Positions 46,819 to 55,487 of a DNA stretch of 64,000 nt are shown one piece after another. The position numbers were made by a program, and so were the translations under genes. Within the stretch, counting starts at the first letter, position 1; each line of letters begins with the position of its first letter. The stretch covers positions 1 to 64,000 of the forward strand of contig NZ_JACIJM010000002.1 in NCBI RefSeq assembly GCF_014199395.1, written 5' to 3'. The DNA comes from Yoonia ponticola (GTDB lineage Bacteria; Pseudomonadota; Alphaproteobacteria; Rhodobacterales; Rhodobacteraceae). The notes beneath the pieces are model-generated. The model had not been told where the DNA came from. It ran no database searches and was given only the letters and a program-made list of their open reading frames with translations.

Positions 46819-48017
46819 CGTTTCACCAAGCTAAACTGGGTCACAGGCATCGACGGACGCCAGCCCGTCAATCGGCCCACAGGCTCCGCGCGGTGCACCA
46901 TCAGTTTCACCAAATCGCCACCAAATTCACGGTGCAACGCGATCAACTCCGCTTCGCTTTCCAAGGTCACAGCATTCGCGACCAATCGCCCCAGCGGACG
47001 CAGTGCAGCCCAAGCCGCGTCAAACGTCTCGCGGCTCAATCCGCCACCAATGAAAATCGCGTCCGGTGCGGCCAAGCCATCCAGCGCCTCAGGCACAGAC
47101 CCTTCAACCAGTTCCAGCTTCGGCGTGCCCAACGCCAGCGCATTTGCCCCCGCCATGGCCCGCCGATCCGCCCTTGGTTCAATACCAATCGCACGTGCAT
47201 ACCGTGCGGCCCGCATCCATTCAATCGCGACAGACCCGCAACCGCAACCAATATCCCACAGCAAAGCACCGCGCATCGGCATCAGCTTTGCCAGTGTCGC
47301 CGCACGAATTTCTTGCTTTGTCATCGTCCCGTCAGACTGGAACAACGCATCTGCCAAGCCCGGCACACGCGGCAACAAAGCCGCATCAGGGGCCGCGATG
47401 CATTCAACCGCCAACGTATTAAACGCTGGCACAACATGGTCCCAGCTTTCAGCCACACCATCAAACCGCAGCTCGTCCTTGCCACCCATCGCAGCCAACA
47501 CGGTTAACCGCGACTGACCAAACCCGCGTTCGGTCAAAAACGCAGCAATCTGCGCAGGCGTTTCCGCCCCAGTCGTCAAAACCAACAACCGCGCATCCGG
47601 CTGGATAAACGCGATCATCTGCTGAACCGGACGCCCATGCACCGTCAACGTCTCAACATCCGGCAACGACCAGCCCATGCGCGCACTTGCCAGCTGGAAC
47701 GCGGACAATTGCGGGTGATACACGATCTCAGACGGATCAATCGCCCGCCCAATCCGCGCACCTACAGAGAACCAAAGCGGATCGCCCGTGACCAAAATCA
47801 CCGCACGCTTCCCGCGCAAGCCCTGTATCGTCTCGATCATCGCGTTAAACGGCGACGGCCACGCAATCCGCTCGGCGCTCACAGCGCCCGCAAGCTCATG
47901 GTGGCGATCACCGCCAAGGATCACCTCGGCGGCTTCAACAACAGCGCGGGTCGCAGGCACAAGCCCGTCCAAGCCGTCTTCGCCGATCCCCACAACATGT
48001 AACCAAGGTGTCGTCAT
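46815..48017 (-). CDS. cobL: Precorrin-6Y C5,15-methyltransferase (decarboxylating)
   Basis: 400 residues. Two domains: an N-terminal CbiE-like methyltransferase (LHVVGIGEDGLDGL, ILVTGDPLWFSVGARI) and a C-terminal CbiT-like Rossmann methyltransferase (GALLWDIGCGCGSVAIEWMRA near residue 255). Methylates C5 and C15 and decarboxylates the C12 acetate. Overlaps cobH and cobI by 4 nt each. Confidence 0.95.
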   Translation of the reverse strand: MTTPWLHVVGIGEDGLDGLVPATRAVVEAAEVILGGDRHHELAGAVSAERIAWPSPFNAMIETIQGLRGKRAVILVTGDPLWFSVGARIGRAIDPSEIVYHPQLSAFQLASARMGWSLPDVETLTVHGRPVQQMIAFIQPDARLLVLTTGAETPAQIAAFLTERGFGQSRLTVLAAMGGKDELRFDGVAESWDHVVPAFNTLAVECIAAPDAALLPRVPGLADALFQSDGTMTKQEIRAATLAKLMPMRGALLWDIGCGCGSVAIEWMRAARYARAIGIEPRADRRAMAGANALALGTPKLELVEGSVPEALDGLAAPDAIFIGGGLSRETFDAAWAALRPLGRLVANAVTLESEAELIALHREFGGDLVKLMVHRAEPVGRLTGWRPSMPVTQFSLVKR

Positions 48018-48682
48018 ACTTTGTCCTCTGGCAATCCAGCCGCCAACGCATTCACCGCCGCCGATGCCATAGCAGAGCCGCCGCGACGGCCACGCAACGC
48101 GATGTATTCGCAGCCCCGCGAATTTGCCGCCAGCTCTGCCTTGCTTTCAGCCGCGCCAATAAACCCAACGGGAAACCCGAGGATCACCGCAGGTTTCGGC
48201 GCACCCGCATCAATCAATTCCAGCAGGTGAAACAAAGCGGTCGGCGCGTTGCCAATCGCGACAACCGCGCCGTCCAAATGGTCCGCCCAGAGTTCAACTG
48301 CCGCAGCAGAGCGCGTATTACCGATGTTCTTGGCGCGTTCAGGCACGGACGGATCGTTCAGCGTGACAATCACTTCATTCTCGGCAGGCAAATAACGGCG
48401 AATAATCCCCGCCCCAACCATCTCGCAATCACACAAGACAGGTTTGCCAGCCAGCAACGCCGCATGACCGACAGCGGCCGCATCAGGCGAAAACGCAAGC
48501 CGATCTGCAATCTCGATCATCCCGCAGCTATGAATCAGCCGCGTGACAACAGGCTGCATCGCAGGGGCGAAGCGATCCAGCTTTGCCTCACGCCGCACAG
48601 TCGCAAAACTCGCGGCATAAATCGCGCTTGGGTCTTTTTCATACGGTCGCAATGCAGCACCCGATTTTTCGCGAAAAATCAT
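48014..48682 (-). CDS. cobH: Precorrin-8X methylmutase
   Basis: About 210-222 residues. Core features: YEKDPSAIYAASFATVRREA, LIHSCGMIEIADRLAFS (with the catalytic histidine) and ILGFPVGFIGAAESK near the C-terminus. Moves the C11 methyl to C12, giving hydrogenobyrinate. The only in-frame ATG (48682) lies inside a dispersed palindrome, giving an atypical MIFREKSGAA start; a TTG eleven codons later (LRPYEKD) would give the usual N-terminus. There is no good RBS at either. Confidence 0.92.
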   Translation of the reverse strand: MIFREKSGAALRPYEKDPSAIYAASFATVRREAKLDRFAPAMQPVVTRLIHSCGMIEIADRLAFSPDAAAVGHAALLAGKPVLCDCEMVGAGIIRRYLPAENEVIVTLNDPSVPERAKNIGNTRSAAAVELWADHLDGAVVAIGNAPTALFHLLELIDAGAPKPAVILGFPVGFIGAAESKAELAANSRGCEYIALRGRRGGSAMASAAVNALAAGLPEDKV

Positions 48683-48703
48683 CCGAATTTTCTAGAAAAT
48701 TCG
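48663..48703. repeat. Two family C palindromes at the cbiX-cobH junction
   Basis: GATTTTTCGCGAAAAATC (48663-48680) and CGAATTTTCTAGAAAATTCG (48684-48703). The first overlaps the cobH start, so this element sits inside the operon and may form hairpins in the mRNA between cbiX and cobH. Confidence 0.85.
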
Positions 48704-48709
48704 CGCCCA

Positions 48710-49984
48710 TCAAGCCCGACCCTTCCGCGCGCTTTCAGGCCCATGCGGGTGTTTCGCATGAGGATATTCCGCGTGGTGATGATCGTGGTCGTGATCATGG
48801 TGGTGGTGATGCCCATGGTCGTGCCCGTGACTGTGGTCATGGCTATGGTCGTGGTCATGATGATGGTGCGCGTGATGATGATCGTCGGCCAGCTTCAGGC
48901 GACACATCCCTGTGCAGAACGCTTCACACAGGTTACAATCAGCGACGTTTGAACCCGGCGCATTTGCACCCTGGCCTTCAACGTGGTGGTGGTGGCTTTC
49001 TTGCACCGCCCCCACTTCATTCTCAAAACCAACGACAGCAGCACGGTATTTGCACAGCACACATGTCGGCGGTGGCACCTTTGCAAAAGCCGGATGCGAC
49101 CCGCCCTGCTCTGCCGCCAAAACTTCGCGCTGTTCTGGTGTGATCTGGCGGACATCGCCGCTACCAACCTCAAGCACCTGCGTCCGGTACTGACACGTGC
49201 CGCAATTCGGCGGCGGCGTATCGCTATCCTGTTCCATGATCCGTTCCGCAAAAGTCGCCAGCACCTGCGGGTGATCCCCCAGATAGCCAGCCTTCACGAA
49301 ATCGATATCCGTGTGCTCTGCGGCCACTTGATCCGTAAACCCGTAAATCCGGTCAATCAAAATGCCTGAGAACAGGAAATACGGGAACACAATTACGCGC
49401 TTGTAGCCAAGCCGAGTCACATGCTGCAAACACGGCTCGACCAACGGGAACGTCACACCAGAAAAGCCAACCTCGTGCCAGCCAAAGCCCATGCCTTCGG
49501 CCACCAAACGCGCGACTTTCGCGACATTGCCGTTCGCATCAGGATCAGAGGCACCGCGTCCGATCACAACCAAACAGGTCTGGTCCAAAGGCAAGTCACC
49601 CAGATCAGCATTCGCCTGATCCACGGCCTCTTGGATACGGCCAGCCGCAGCGGCGATCATCTTGGGATCAACGCCCAATTCACGGCCATACGACACGGTC
49701 ATCCCGTGCTTAGCCGCATAGGTATTCAAAACCGTTGGAATGTCATTCTTTGCGTGCATTGCGGCAAACAGCATACCCGGAACCGCAAGAACGCGGTCGC
49801 AGCCAGCCTCGCGCAAGCGATCCAAACCGTCGCGGATCACCGGATTGGCAAACTCTAGGTAGCCGTAATCCGTCATCCAATCGTCAGGCAGCAGCGCGGG
49901 CAGCTTGTCCGCCAGCGTCGCAAATTCGTCCACCGCAGATTGGCTCCGCGATCCGTGGCCGCAAATCATGACACCAGTTTTCAC
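48710..49984 (-). CDS. cbiX: CbiX-type sirohydrochlorin cobaltochelatase with Cys- and His-rich tail
   Basis: 424 residues from a GTG start overlapping the previous stop (GTGA). The N-terminal two-domain CbiX part has GVMICGHGSRSQSAVDEF, AVPGMLFAAMHAKNDIP, and a second-domain VFPYFLFSGILIDRI. From about residue 265 come three cysteine motifs: NCGTCQYR, TCVLCKYR and DCNLCEAFCTGMC, suggesting an Fe-S or metal site. Residues about 365-410 are almost pure His/Asp (runs of HHHH and HDHDHSHD). Probably inserts cobalt early and stores or chelates Co/Ni; long CbiX forms with Cys and His-rich tails are known. Confidence 0.9.
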   Translation of the reverse strand: MKTGVMICGHGSRSQSAVDEFATLADKLPALLPDDWMTDYGYLEFANPVIRDGLDRLREAGCDRVLAVPGMLFAAMHAKNDIPTVLNTYAAKHGMTVSYGRELGVDPKMIAAAAGRIQEAVDQANADLGDLPLDQTCLVVIGRGASDPDANGNVAKVARLVAEGMGFGWHEVGFSGVTFPLVEPCLQHVTRLGYKRVIVFPYFLFSGILIDRIYGFTDQVAAEHTDIDFVKAGYLGDHPQVLATFAERIMEQDSDTPPPNCGTCQYRTQVLEVGSGDVRQITPEQREVLAAEQGGSHPAFAKVPPPTCVLCKYRAAVVGFENEVGAVQESHHHHVEGQGANAPGSNVADCNLCEAFCTGMCRLKLADDHHHAHHHHDHDHSHDHSHGHDHGHHHHHDHDHDHHHAEYPHAKHPHGPESARKGRA

Positions 49985-50196
49985 GCGGCCTCTCCTTCTT
50001 CTTCAAGTTCAAGCTCGGGTTCGCTGTCTGTCTTTTTGCGACCCTTCAAGGCACCGTAAATGCCCGTCAGAATGGCCAAGCCGATCGCCGCACCCGCAAC
50101 CCAATGGTCGTGGCCCGCAACATCAGCCAAGTGCCCCGGATGGGCCTGCGCCCCCGTGCCAGCACTCACCAAAAGAAGTGTCAAAGTTTTCCGCAT
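49981..50196 (-). CDS. Small His-containing membrane protein heading the cob operon (DUF6732-like)
   Basis: 71 residues from an ATG with GGAGGATCAG upstream. Signal-like N-terminus (KTLTLLLVSAGTGAQA), then AHPGHLADVAGHDHW with several His/Asp, one membrane segment AGAAIGLAILTGIYGAL and an acidic tail (PELELEEEGEAA). The histidine loop right after cleavage suggests periplasmic metal contact. First gene of the cob operon, overlapping cbiX by GTGA. A link with cobalt is inference from context. Confidence 0.8.
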   Translation of the reverse strand: MRKTLTLLLVSAGTGAQAHPGHLADVAGHDHWVAGAAIGLAILTGIYGALKGRKKTDSEPELELEEEGEAA

Positions 50197-50508
50197 CTGA
50201 TCCTCCAAGTTCTGCCCATAGCTACCAGAAACCCCGCGCTCACACGTGGGGGAGGTCTGACGATGTGACCCGATGGTCCCCTCTAGGGTCAACCGGCAGG
50301 ATCACCAACCTCTCTGGCCCAAACGGGCTTCGTCTGGGGGTGGTATATGGACCCTTTTCCAAGGTCGCAATGGTCCAATGCGGCAGCAGCGGTCTGTTAC
50401 CGACGCCGGCCCTGTGCATCTGCGCGCAATTCATGCGCTTGAAAAGGTATTTGTGCGCCACAGTTCTTCACCTAGGTATGTAGCGAAGACGAATGAAAGG
50501 GACCTGTA
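50197..50508. other. Structured leader between the cob operon and the GST gene
   Basis: 312 bases without a gene. Read toward the cob operon it can form several stems: GGACC/GGTCC near 50345-50372, GCCC/GGGC near 50316-50326, TGACCC/GGGTCA near 50269-50294 and CCCC/GGGG near 50232-50254. No canonical cobalamin riboswitch core (B12 box) is visible, unlike upstream of the CbiM-like gene. It must also contain the divergent promoters. Confidence 0.45.
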
Positions 50509-51486
50509 ATGGGACAGCTAGTAGACGGCGTTTGGCACGACACTTGGTACGATACCAAGAAATCTGGCGGGGCTTTCGTGCGGTCCACTTCAAAGTTCCG
50601 TAACTGGATCACCGCTAACGGATTGGCAGGACCAACAGGTGACGCAGGTTTCAAAGCGGAAAGCGGGCGCTATCATCTCTATATATCAAACGCTTGCCCA
50701 TGGGCGCACCGCACCATGGTGTTCCGCGCAATCAAAGACCTGACCGATCATATCGATGTGTCAGTTGTGCATCCCCACATGCTCTCGGATGGCTGGACCT
50801 TCGAGACAGACGGCAACGGGGCCACGGGTGACACGCTCTACGGGTTGCCATTCTTGCGTGATATCTACCTAAAAGCGGACCCCGAAATCTCGGGCCGCGT
50901 GACGGTGCCGATCTTGTGGGACAAAAAGCAAAACACCATCGTTTCAAACGAATCTTCGGAAATCATCCGGATGTTTAATAGCGCCTTTGATGACATTACA
51001 GGCAACACCGACGATTACTGGCCCGAAGCCCAGCGCGATGTGATCGAACCGATCAACGACCGGATCTACAATACGGTCAACAACGGCGTCTACAAATCCG
51101 GCTTTGCCACAACCCAAGACGCATATGACGACGCCGTCGCACCGCTACTCGAAAGCCTCGATTGGATCGAATCCATCCTGTCTGAAAACCGCTACCTCAC
51201 GGGCGACACGATCACCGAAGCCGACTGGCGGCTTTGGACGACACTGATCCGCTTTGATATGGTCTACCACCAGCATTTCAAATGTAACCGCAAACGGATC
51301 ATCGACTATCCGAACCTGTGGGGTTTCACCCGCGAGCTATATCAATGGCCTGGAGTCAAAGAGACGGTGAACATGGATCATATCGTGCGTCACTATCACT
51401 ACAGCCACGACACGATTAACCCGAACCGGATCATCCCGATCAATCCAATCATCGACTTTGATGCGCCGCACGGACGAGGCGCTTAA
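50509..51486 (+). CDS. Glutathionyl-hydroquinone reductase-type GST
   Basis: 325 residues. The N-terminal thioredoxin fold has SNACPWAHRTMVFRAIK near residue 60 (the catalytic Cys of the GS-hydroquinone reductase/Omega-like class is in CPWAHR) and ends SNESSEIIRMFN; the C-terminal helical domain contains YLTGDTITEADWRLWTTLIRFDMVYHQHFKCN. Reduces glutathionylated hydroquinones. Divergent from the cob operon. Confidence 0.93.
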   Translation: MGQLVDGVWHDTWYDTKKSGGAFVRSTSKFRNWITANGLAGPTGDAGFKAESGRYHLYISNACPWAHRTMVFRAIKDLTDHIDVSVVHPHMLSDGWTFETDGNGATGDTLYGLPFLRDIYLKADPEISGRVTVPILWDKKQNTIVSNESSEIIRMFNSAFDDITGNTDDYWPEAQRDVIEPINDRIYNTVNNGVYKSGFATTQDAYDDAVAPLLESLDWIESILSENRYLTGDTITEADWRLWTTLIRFDMVYHQHFKCNRKRIIDYPNLWGFTRELYQWPGVKETVNMDHIVRHYHYSHDTINPNRIIPINPIIDFDAPHGRGA

Positions 51487-51875
51487 CCAGCATTCGCCGT
51501 GCGCGACAAGCGGCTCGCCGTTTGACCGTAGTGATGCACAATCGCCGCCAGATCACTTGGCGGCGTTTTTGTTTCAACAAAGGCGCGGGCGTTTGCGCTG
51601 TGCGAAAAAATCGATCCGTCCGAGAAAAACGTAGTGTCTGTCACAAAGACGACATTTGCGCGTGGTTGGTTAAAGTTAGCAAAGTCCGCAACAGTCAGCG
51701 CACTGCCCTCGCGCAAGACCAGATCCAGCACGATCACATCGAACGTTTCACTCTGCAGTAGAATCAGCGCATCGTCGCCCGTTTCAACAACAGTGACCAT
51801 CGCATGTAGGCGTTCCAAGTGCCTCGACCACAGGGCACCCAATTCAGATTTGCTTTGGACAATTAGTACCCGCAT
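51483..51875 (-). CDS. Single-domain response regulator receiver
   Basis: 130 residues starting MRVLIVQSKSELGALWSRHLERL, with the phosphoacceptor strand FDVIVLDLVLREGS (Asp near residue 51) and FVTDTTF. No output domain, so it probably works by protein-protein contacts (CheY/Spo0F-like). No kinase nearby. Its stop overlaps that of the GST gene (convergent). Confidence 0.82.
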   Translation of the reverse strand: MRVLIVQSKSELGALWSRHLERLHAMVTVVETGDDALILLQSETFDVIVLDLVLREGSALTVADFANFNQPRANVVFVTDTTFFSDGSIFSHSANARAFVETKTPPSDLAAIVHHYGQTASRLSRTANAG

Positions 51876-52084
51876 GGCGCTCTCTCCTAAAATTTAAGTA
51901 TAAAAGCGAGATATGTACCAGGACACTCATTAACGGCTCTGTCCGCGTTGTGACCCCTAATTCCTAACGAATGGTTAACCGATTGCGAGGCACACACCAA
52001 AACTAGCGACTTCGCGCCTATTCGCTTGCCGACTGAGCCAAAATCAGCTTGAAAAGCATCAAAATTGGATGAGGCACTGCGTTT

Positions 52085-52468
52085 ATGACAACTTGGATCA
52101 CGGTTTGCGACACCTGCAAGCGCCCCGAATGGACCGAAACCCAAACAGGCATGACCGATGGCGAACGCCTTGCGGCCATGGTCGAGGCGGCAGCAGTTGA
52201 CCTTGCCGATGTGAAGACGCGGCGCGTGTCCTGCTTGATGGGCTGCAAGAGCGGGTGCAACGTCTCTATACAAGCACACGGCAAACTAGCCTACACCTTG
52301 GGTGACTTCGAACCAGACACCGACGCCGCTGAGGGAATTGTCGCCTATGCGACATCTCACGCTGCATCAGAGACAGGCCAAGTGCCATACCGGACTTGGC
52401 CACAAGCCATCAAAGGACACTTTGTGACGCGCCATCAACCTATCCCATCCGACGATCAATCCGAATGA
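52085..52468 (+). CDS. DUF1636 metal-binding-type protein
   Basis: 127 residues. Starts MTTWITVCDTCKRPEW, with a second cysteine cluster VSCLMGCKSGCNVSI near residue 58: a thioredoxin-like or (2Fe-2S) ferredoxin-like DUF1636 signature. Overlaps cobC as ATGA. Frequently found next to B12 genes in alphaproteobacteria; candidate cobalt/iron-sulfur accessory. Function unproven. Confidence 0.85.
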   Translation: MTTWITVCDTCKRPEWTETQTGMTDGERLAAMVEAAAVDLADVKTRRVSCLMGCKSGCNVSIQAHGKLAYTLGDFEPDTDAAEGIVAYATSHAASETGQVPYRTWPQAIKGHFVTRHQPIPSDDQSE

Positions 52469-53409
52469 CGTTGGTATTGGAAAAACGAGACCACGGCGGC
52501 GGCCTTGATGCAGCCATGGTGCAATTCGGCGGCAAGCGTGCCGATTGGCTTGACCTATCGACTGGGATCAATCCGGTCCCCTACCCGATCCCCAAATTCA
52601 CGCACGACGCGTGGACGGCCCTGCCCGACAGCGCCTCTTTTGCGTTGATCGTGGCCCAAGCCCGCTCGTTCTGGTCAATCCCGAAATCAGCTGCCTGCAT
52701 CGCCACCCCCGGTGCGTCCGCCACAATAGCACAGCTCCCGCGCATCATCGCCCCCGGCACCGTTAATATCCCCGGCCCGACCTACAATGAACATGCCGCT
52801 GCGTTTTCAGCGGCTGGCTGGCAATCCGAGGCGACAAACGCAGACGCCATGGTCGCGGTGCATCCCAACAACCCCGATGGCCGTCTCTGGACCGCGCCCG
52901 AAATCAACGGCACCCTGCGGATCATCGACGAAAGCTTTGCGGACGTCACACCAAACCAATCCCTGTTAAGCGAAGCCACAAAACCCGGCACCGTCGTCCT
53001 GAAAAGTTTCGGGAAATTTTGGGGCCTTGCAGGTCTGCGCCTTGGTTTCGCAATCGGCGACCCCGAAATTTTGGCGCCCCTCGCAGACGCGCTTGGCCCA
53101 TGGCAAGTCTCCGGCCCCGCATTGCAAATCGGCGCAGAAGCACTCGCAGATTTCCAGTGGGCCGACGAAGCACGAGCGCGGCTGGCAAAAGATGCCAAGC
53201 GCCTCGACGCTCTGCTCGAAAACCAAGGTGCGATCACGCTTGGCGGCACCGACCTTTTCCGCCTCTACAAAGTTGACGACGCGCTTGCCGCACAAGAACA
53301 TCTCGCAGAATCGCACGTTTGGTCGCGCACATTCCCCTATGACAACACATGGTTGCGGCTCGGCTTACCCGCCCCCGACCGTTGGGACCAGCTAGAGGCC
53401 GCTTTTTGA
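52465..53409 (+). CDS. cobC: Threonine-phosphate decarboxylase (CobC/CobD-type)
   Basis: 314 residues from the ATG overlapping the previous stop. Class I/II aminotransferase fold: WLDLSTGINPVPYP at the N-terminus, VHPNNPDGRLW near residue 130 and the PLP lysine in LKSFGKFWGLAGLRLGF near 178. Decarboxylates L-threonine O-3-phosphate to give aminopropanol phosphate for the cobalamin nucleotide loop. Confidence 0.93.
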   Translation: MTLVLEKRDHGGGLDAAMVQFGGKRADWLDLSTGINPVPYPIPKFTHDAWTALPDSASFALIVAQARSFWSIPKSAACIATPGASATIAQLPRIIAPGTVNIPGPTYNEHAAAFSAAGWQSEATNADAMVAVHPNNPDGRLWTAPEINGTLRIIDESFADVTPNQSLLSEATKPGTVVLKSFGKFWGLAGLRLGFAIGDPEILAPLADALGPWQVSGPALQIGAEALADFQWADEARARLAKDAKRLDALLENQGAITLGGTDLFRLYKVDDALAAQEHLAESHVWSRTFPYDNTWLRLGLPAPDRWDQLEAAF

Positions 53410-54302
53410 TCGTCGTCCTCGCGATGTTCCTCGACGCGATCTTCGGGGAACCCAAATGGCTTTGGTCGCGCATCCCGCATCCTGCTGTCGTGATGGGCCG
53501 CGCCGTCGGTTACATCGACACGACATATAACACAGGCCGCGACCGTAAAACCAAAGGCACGCTCGCCTTCGCGTCACTCGCAATCGCAGCCCTTATCCTC
53601 GGTTTCATCATCCAAGCCATCCCCGGCATCTGGGCTGATGTCTTCCTCGGGGCCATGCTGATCGCGCAACGGTCCTTGATCGACCACATCCGCGCCGTCG
53701 ATCACGGCCTGCGTATGTCACTGACCCAAGGCCGCCGTGCCGTCGCCATGATCGTCAGCCGCGACACGCGCCACATGGACGCATCGTCCGTCACCCGCAG
53801 TGCAATCGAATCCGGTTCTGAAAACTTTAGCGACGGTGTGATCGCCCCGATCTTCTGGCTCGCCATCGGGGGCATCCCCGCCTTGCTGGTCTACAAAATC
53901 ACCAACACCGCCGACAGCATGATCGGCTATAAAACCCCGCGCCACCAAGACTTTGGCTGGGCCGCAGCCCGTTTCGACGACCTGCTGAACTGGGTGCCCG
54001 CCCGCCTGACCGCCCTGCTGATCTGGCTGACCGACAGACGCACGCCGCTGACAAAAATCGCCACAGATGCTGCCCTGCACAAATCCCCCAACGCAGGCTG
54101 GCCCGAATCCGCGATGGCCTACAAACAGGACATCGCCCTCGCGGGTCCGCGCAGCTACGATGGTGTCATGACCCAATTTCCCTACGTGAACAGCGCGGGC
54201 AAACAGCAACTCGCCCCCCACGATATTGCGTCAACAATCGCCACCCTCTGGACGGCGTGGTGGATTACGCTCGCCGCAGCAGTTATCGTGGCATTGATTT
54301 AA
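53406..54302 (+). CDS. cobD: Adenosylcobinamide-phosphate synthase
   Basis: 298 residues from a TTG overlapping the cobC stop (TTGA), with AGAGG upstream; an ATG at 53424 is the alternative. Polytopic membrane protein with FLDAIFGEPKWLWSRIPHPAVVMG, ESGSENFSDGVIAPIFWLAIGG and NTADSMIGYKTPRHQDFG (CbiB signatures). It attaches aminopropanol (phosphate) to adenosylcobyrate. Confidence 0.94.
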   Translation: MIVVLAMFLDAIFGEPKWLWSRIPHPAVVMGRAVGYIDTTYNTGRDRKTKGTLAFASLAIAALILGFIIQAIPGIWADVFLGAMLIAQRSLIDHIRAVDHGLRMSLTQGRRAVAMIVSRDTRHMDASSVTRSAIESGSENFSDGVIAPIFWLAIGGIPALLVYKITNTADSMIGYKTPRHQDFGWAAARFDDLLNWVPARLTALLIWLTDRRTPLTKIATDAALHKSPNAGWPESAMAYKQDIALAGPRSYDGVMTQFPYVNSAGKQQLAPHDIASTIATLWTAWWITLAAAVIVALI

Positions 54303-54323
54303 CCACCACTTACAGGAGCCGCC

Positions 54324-55487
54324 ATGCGCCGCCTCGCTTTCGCCCTTTCCCTGCTCGCTAGCCCTGCCGTGGCGCAATCCTGCGGTGGGCCGCTTCCTGA
54401 TTTCCTTAATGGTGTCAAAGCCGAAGCCGTCGCAAAAGGGCTATCCCCCGCCGCCGCAGATCGCGTCCTAAACGGGGCCCAAATCGACCAACGCGTGCTG
54501 AACGCTGACCGCTCCCAAGGCGTCTTTCAAAAAGATTTCATCGCCTTTTCCCGCGCCCTGATCAGCCAAAACCGCATCGACAACGGGCGCGTCGCAGCCC
54601 AGCGCAACGCCGCCACCTTTGACCGGATCGAAGCCCAATTCGGCATCCCCCGCGAAGTCATCCTCGCGTTCTGGGCCTTTGAAACCGACTACGGCAGCTT
54701 CCAAGGCGACTATAACACACGCAACGCCCTCGTGACGCTCGCCCACGATTGCCGCCGCCCCGAATTGTTCCGCCCGCAACTGATCGCCGCGATTGAACTC
54801 AACCAACGCGGCGACTTTAACCCCGATGCAACCACAGGCGCATGGGCAGGCGAAATCGGCCAAGTCCAGATGCTACCGGGCGATATTATCGAAAGCGGTT
54901 TGGACGGTGATGGCGACGGTCACATCGACCTCAAAGGATCAGCCCCCGACGCATTGATGTCCGGCGCGAATGTACTATCCGGCTTAGGCTGGAAACCAAA
55001 CGAGCCGTGGCTACAAGAAATCAGTGTCCCTGACACGCTTGATTGGACACAAACGGGCCTCGACCACCCTAAAACAGTGGCCGATTGGAACGCACTCGGC
55101 GTCACATCCCGCGACGGCACAGCGCCCACACACCTAACCGCGCGCGTTGTCCTGCCCATGGGCCGCAACGGGCCCGCCTTCTTTGCCTACGACAATTTCG
55201 ACGTCTATTTCGAATGGAACCAAAGCTTCACCTACGTCACAACCGCCGCCTATTTCGCAACACGCATCGCAGGTGGACCAGCCTATAACGCAGGCAATCC
55301 GGCACCGGGCCTTTCCGGCGAACAGATGCAATCGCTCCAACAAAAGCTCATCAATCGCGGCCACGACGTCGGCGGGATCGACGGCATATTAGGCGCAAAA
55401 ACACGCGACGCGGTGCAACTGGAACAACAACGCCTCGACCTCCCTGCCGATGCATGGCCGACACTTAACCTATTGAACGCATTGTGA
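54324..55487 (+). CDS. MltB-type lytic murein transglycosylase with PG-binding domain
   Basis: 387 residues. Signal peptide RRLAFALSLLASPAVAQS. Catalytic domain with AFWAFETDYGSFQGDYNTRNALVTLAHDCRR (the catalytic Glu in FETDYG, near residue 120), AGEIGQVQMLPGDIIE and GSAPDALMSGANVL. C-terminal PGBD1 repeat (MQSLQQKLINRGHDVGGIDGILGAKTRDAVQLEQ, near 335). Cleaves peptidoglycan with 1,6-anhydro formation. Overlaps the dipeptidase gene (GTGA). Confidence 0.92.
   Translation: MRRLAFALSLLASPAVAQSCGGPLPDFLNGVKAEAVAKGLSPAAADRVLNGAQIDQRVLNADRSQGVFQKDFIAFSRALISQNRIDNGRVAAQRNAATFDRIEAQFGIPREVILAFWAFETDYGSFQGDYNTRNALVTLAHDCRRPELFRPQLIAAIELNQRGDFNPDATTGAWAGEIGQVQMLPGDIIESGLDGDGDGHIDLKGSAPDALMSGANVLSGLGWKPNEPWLQEISVPDTLDWTQTGLDHPKTVADWNALGVTSRDGTAPTHLTARVVLPMGRNGPAFFAYDNFDVYFEWNQSFTYVTTAAYFATRIAGGPAYNAGNPAPGLSGEQMQSLQQKLINRGHDVGGIDGILGAKTRDAVQLEQQRLDLPADAWPTLNLLNAL

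Noticed and set aside
50275..50310. Minus-strand sequence resembling the 5' end of archaeal 16S rRNA (GTGATCCTGCCGGTTGA)
   Set aside because: Only about 15 bases match and nothing else of an rRNA follows; chance similarity.
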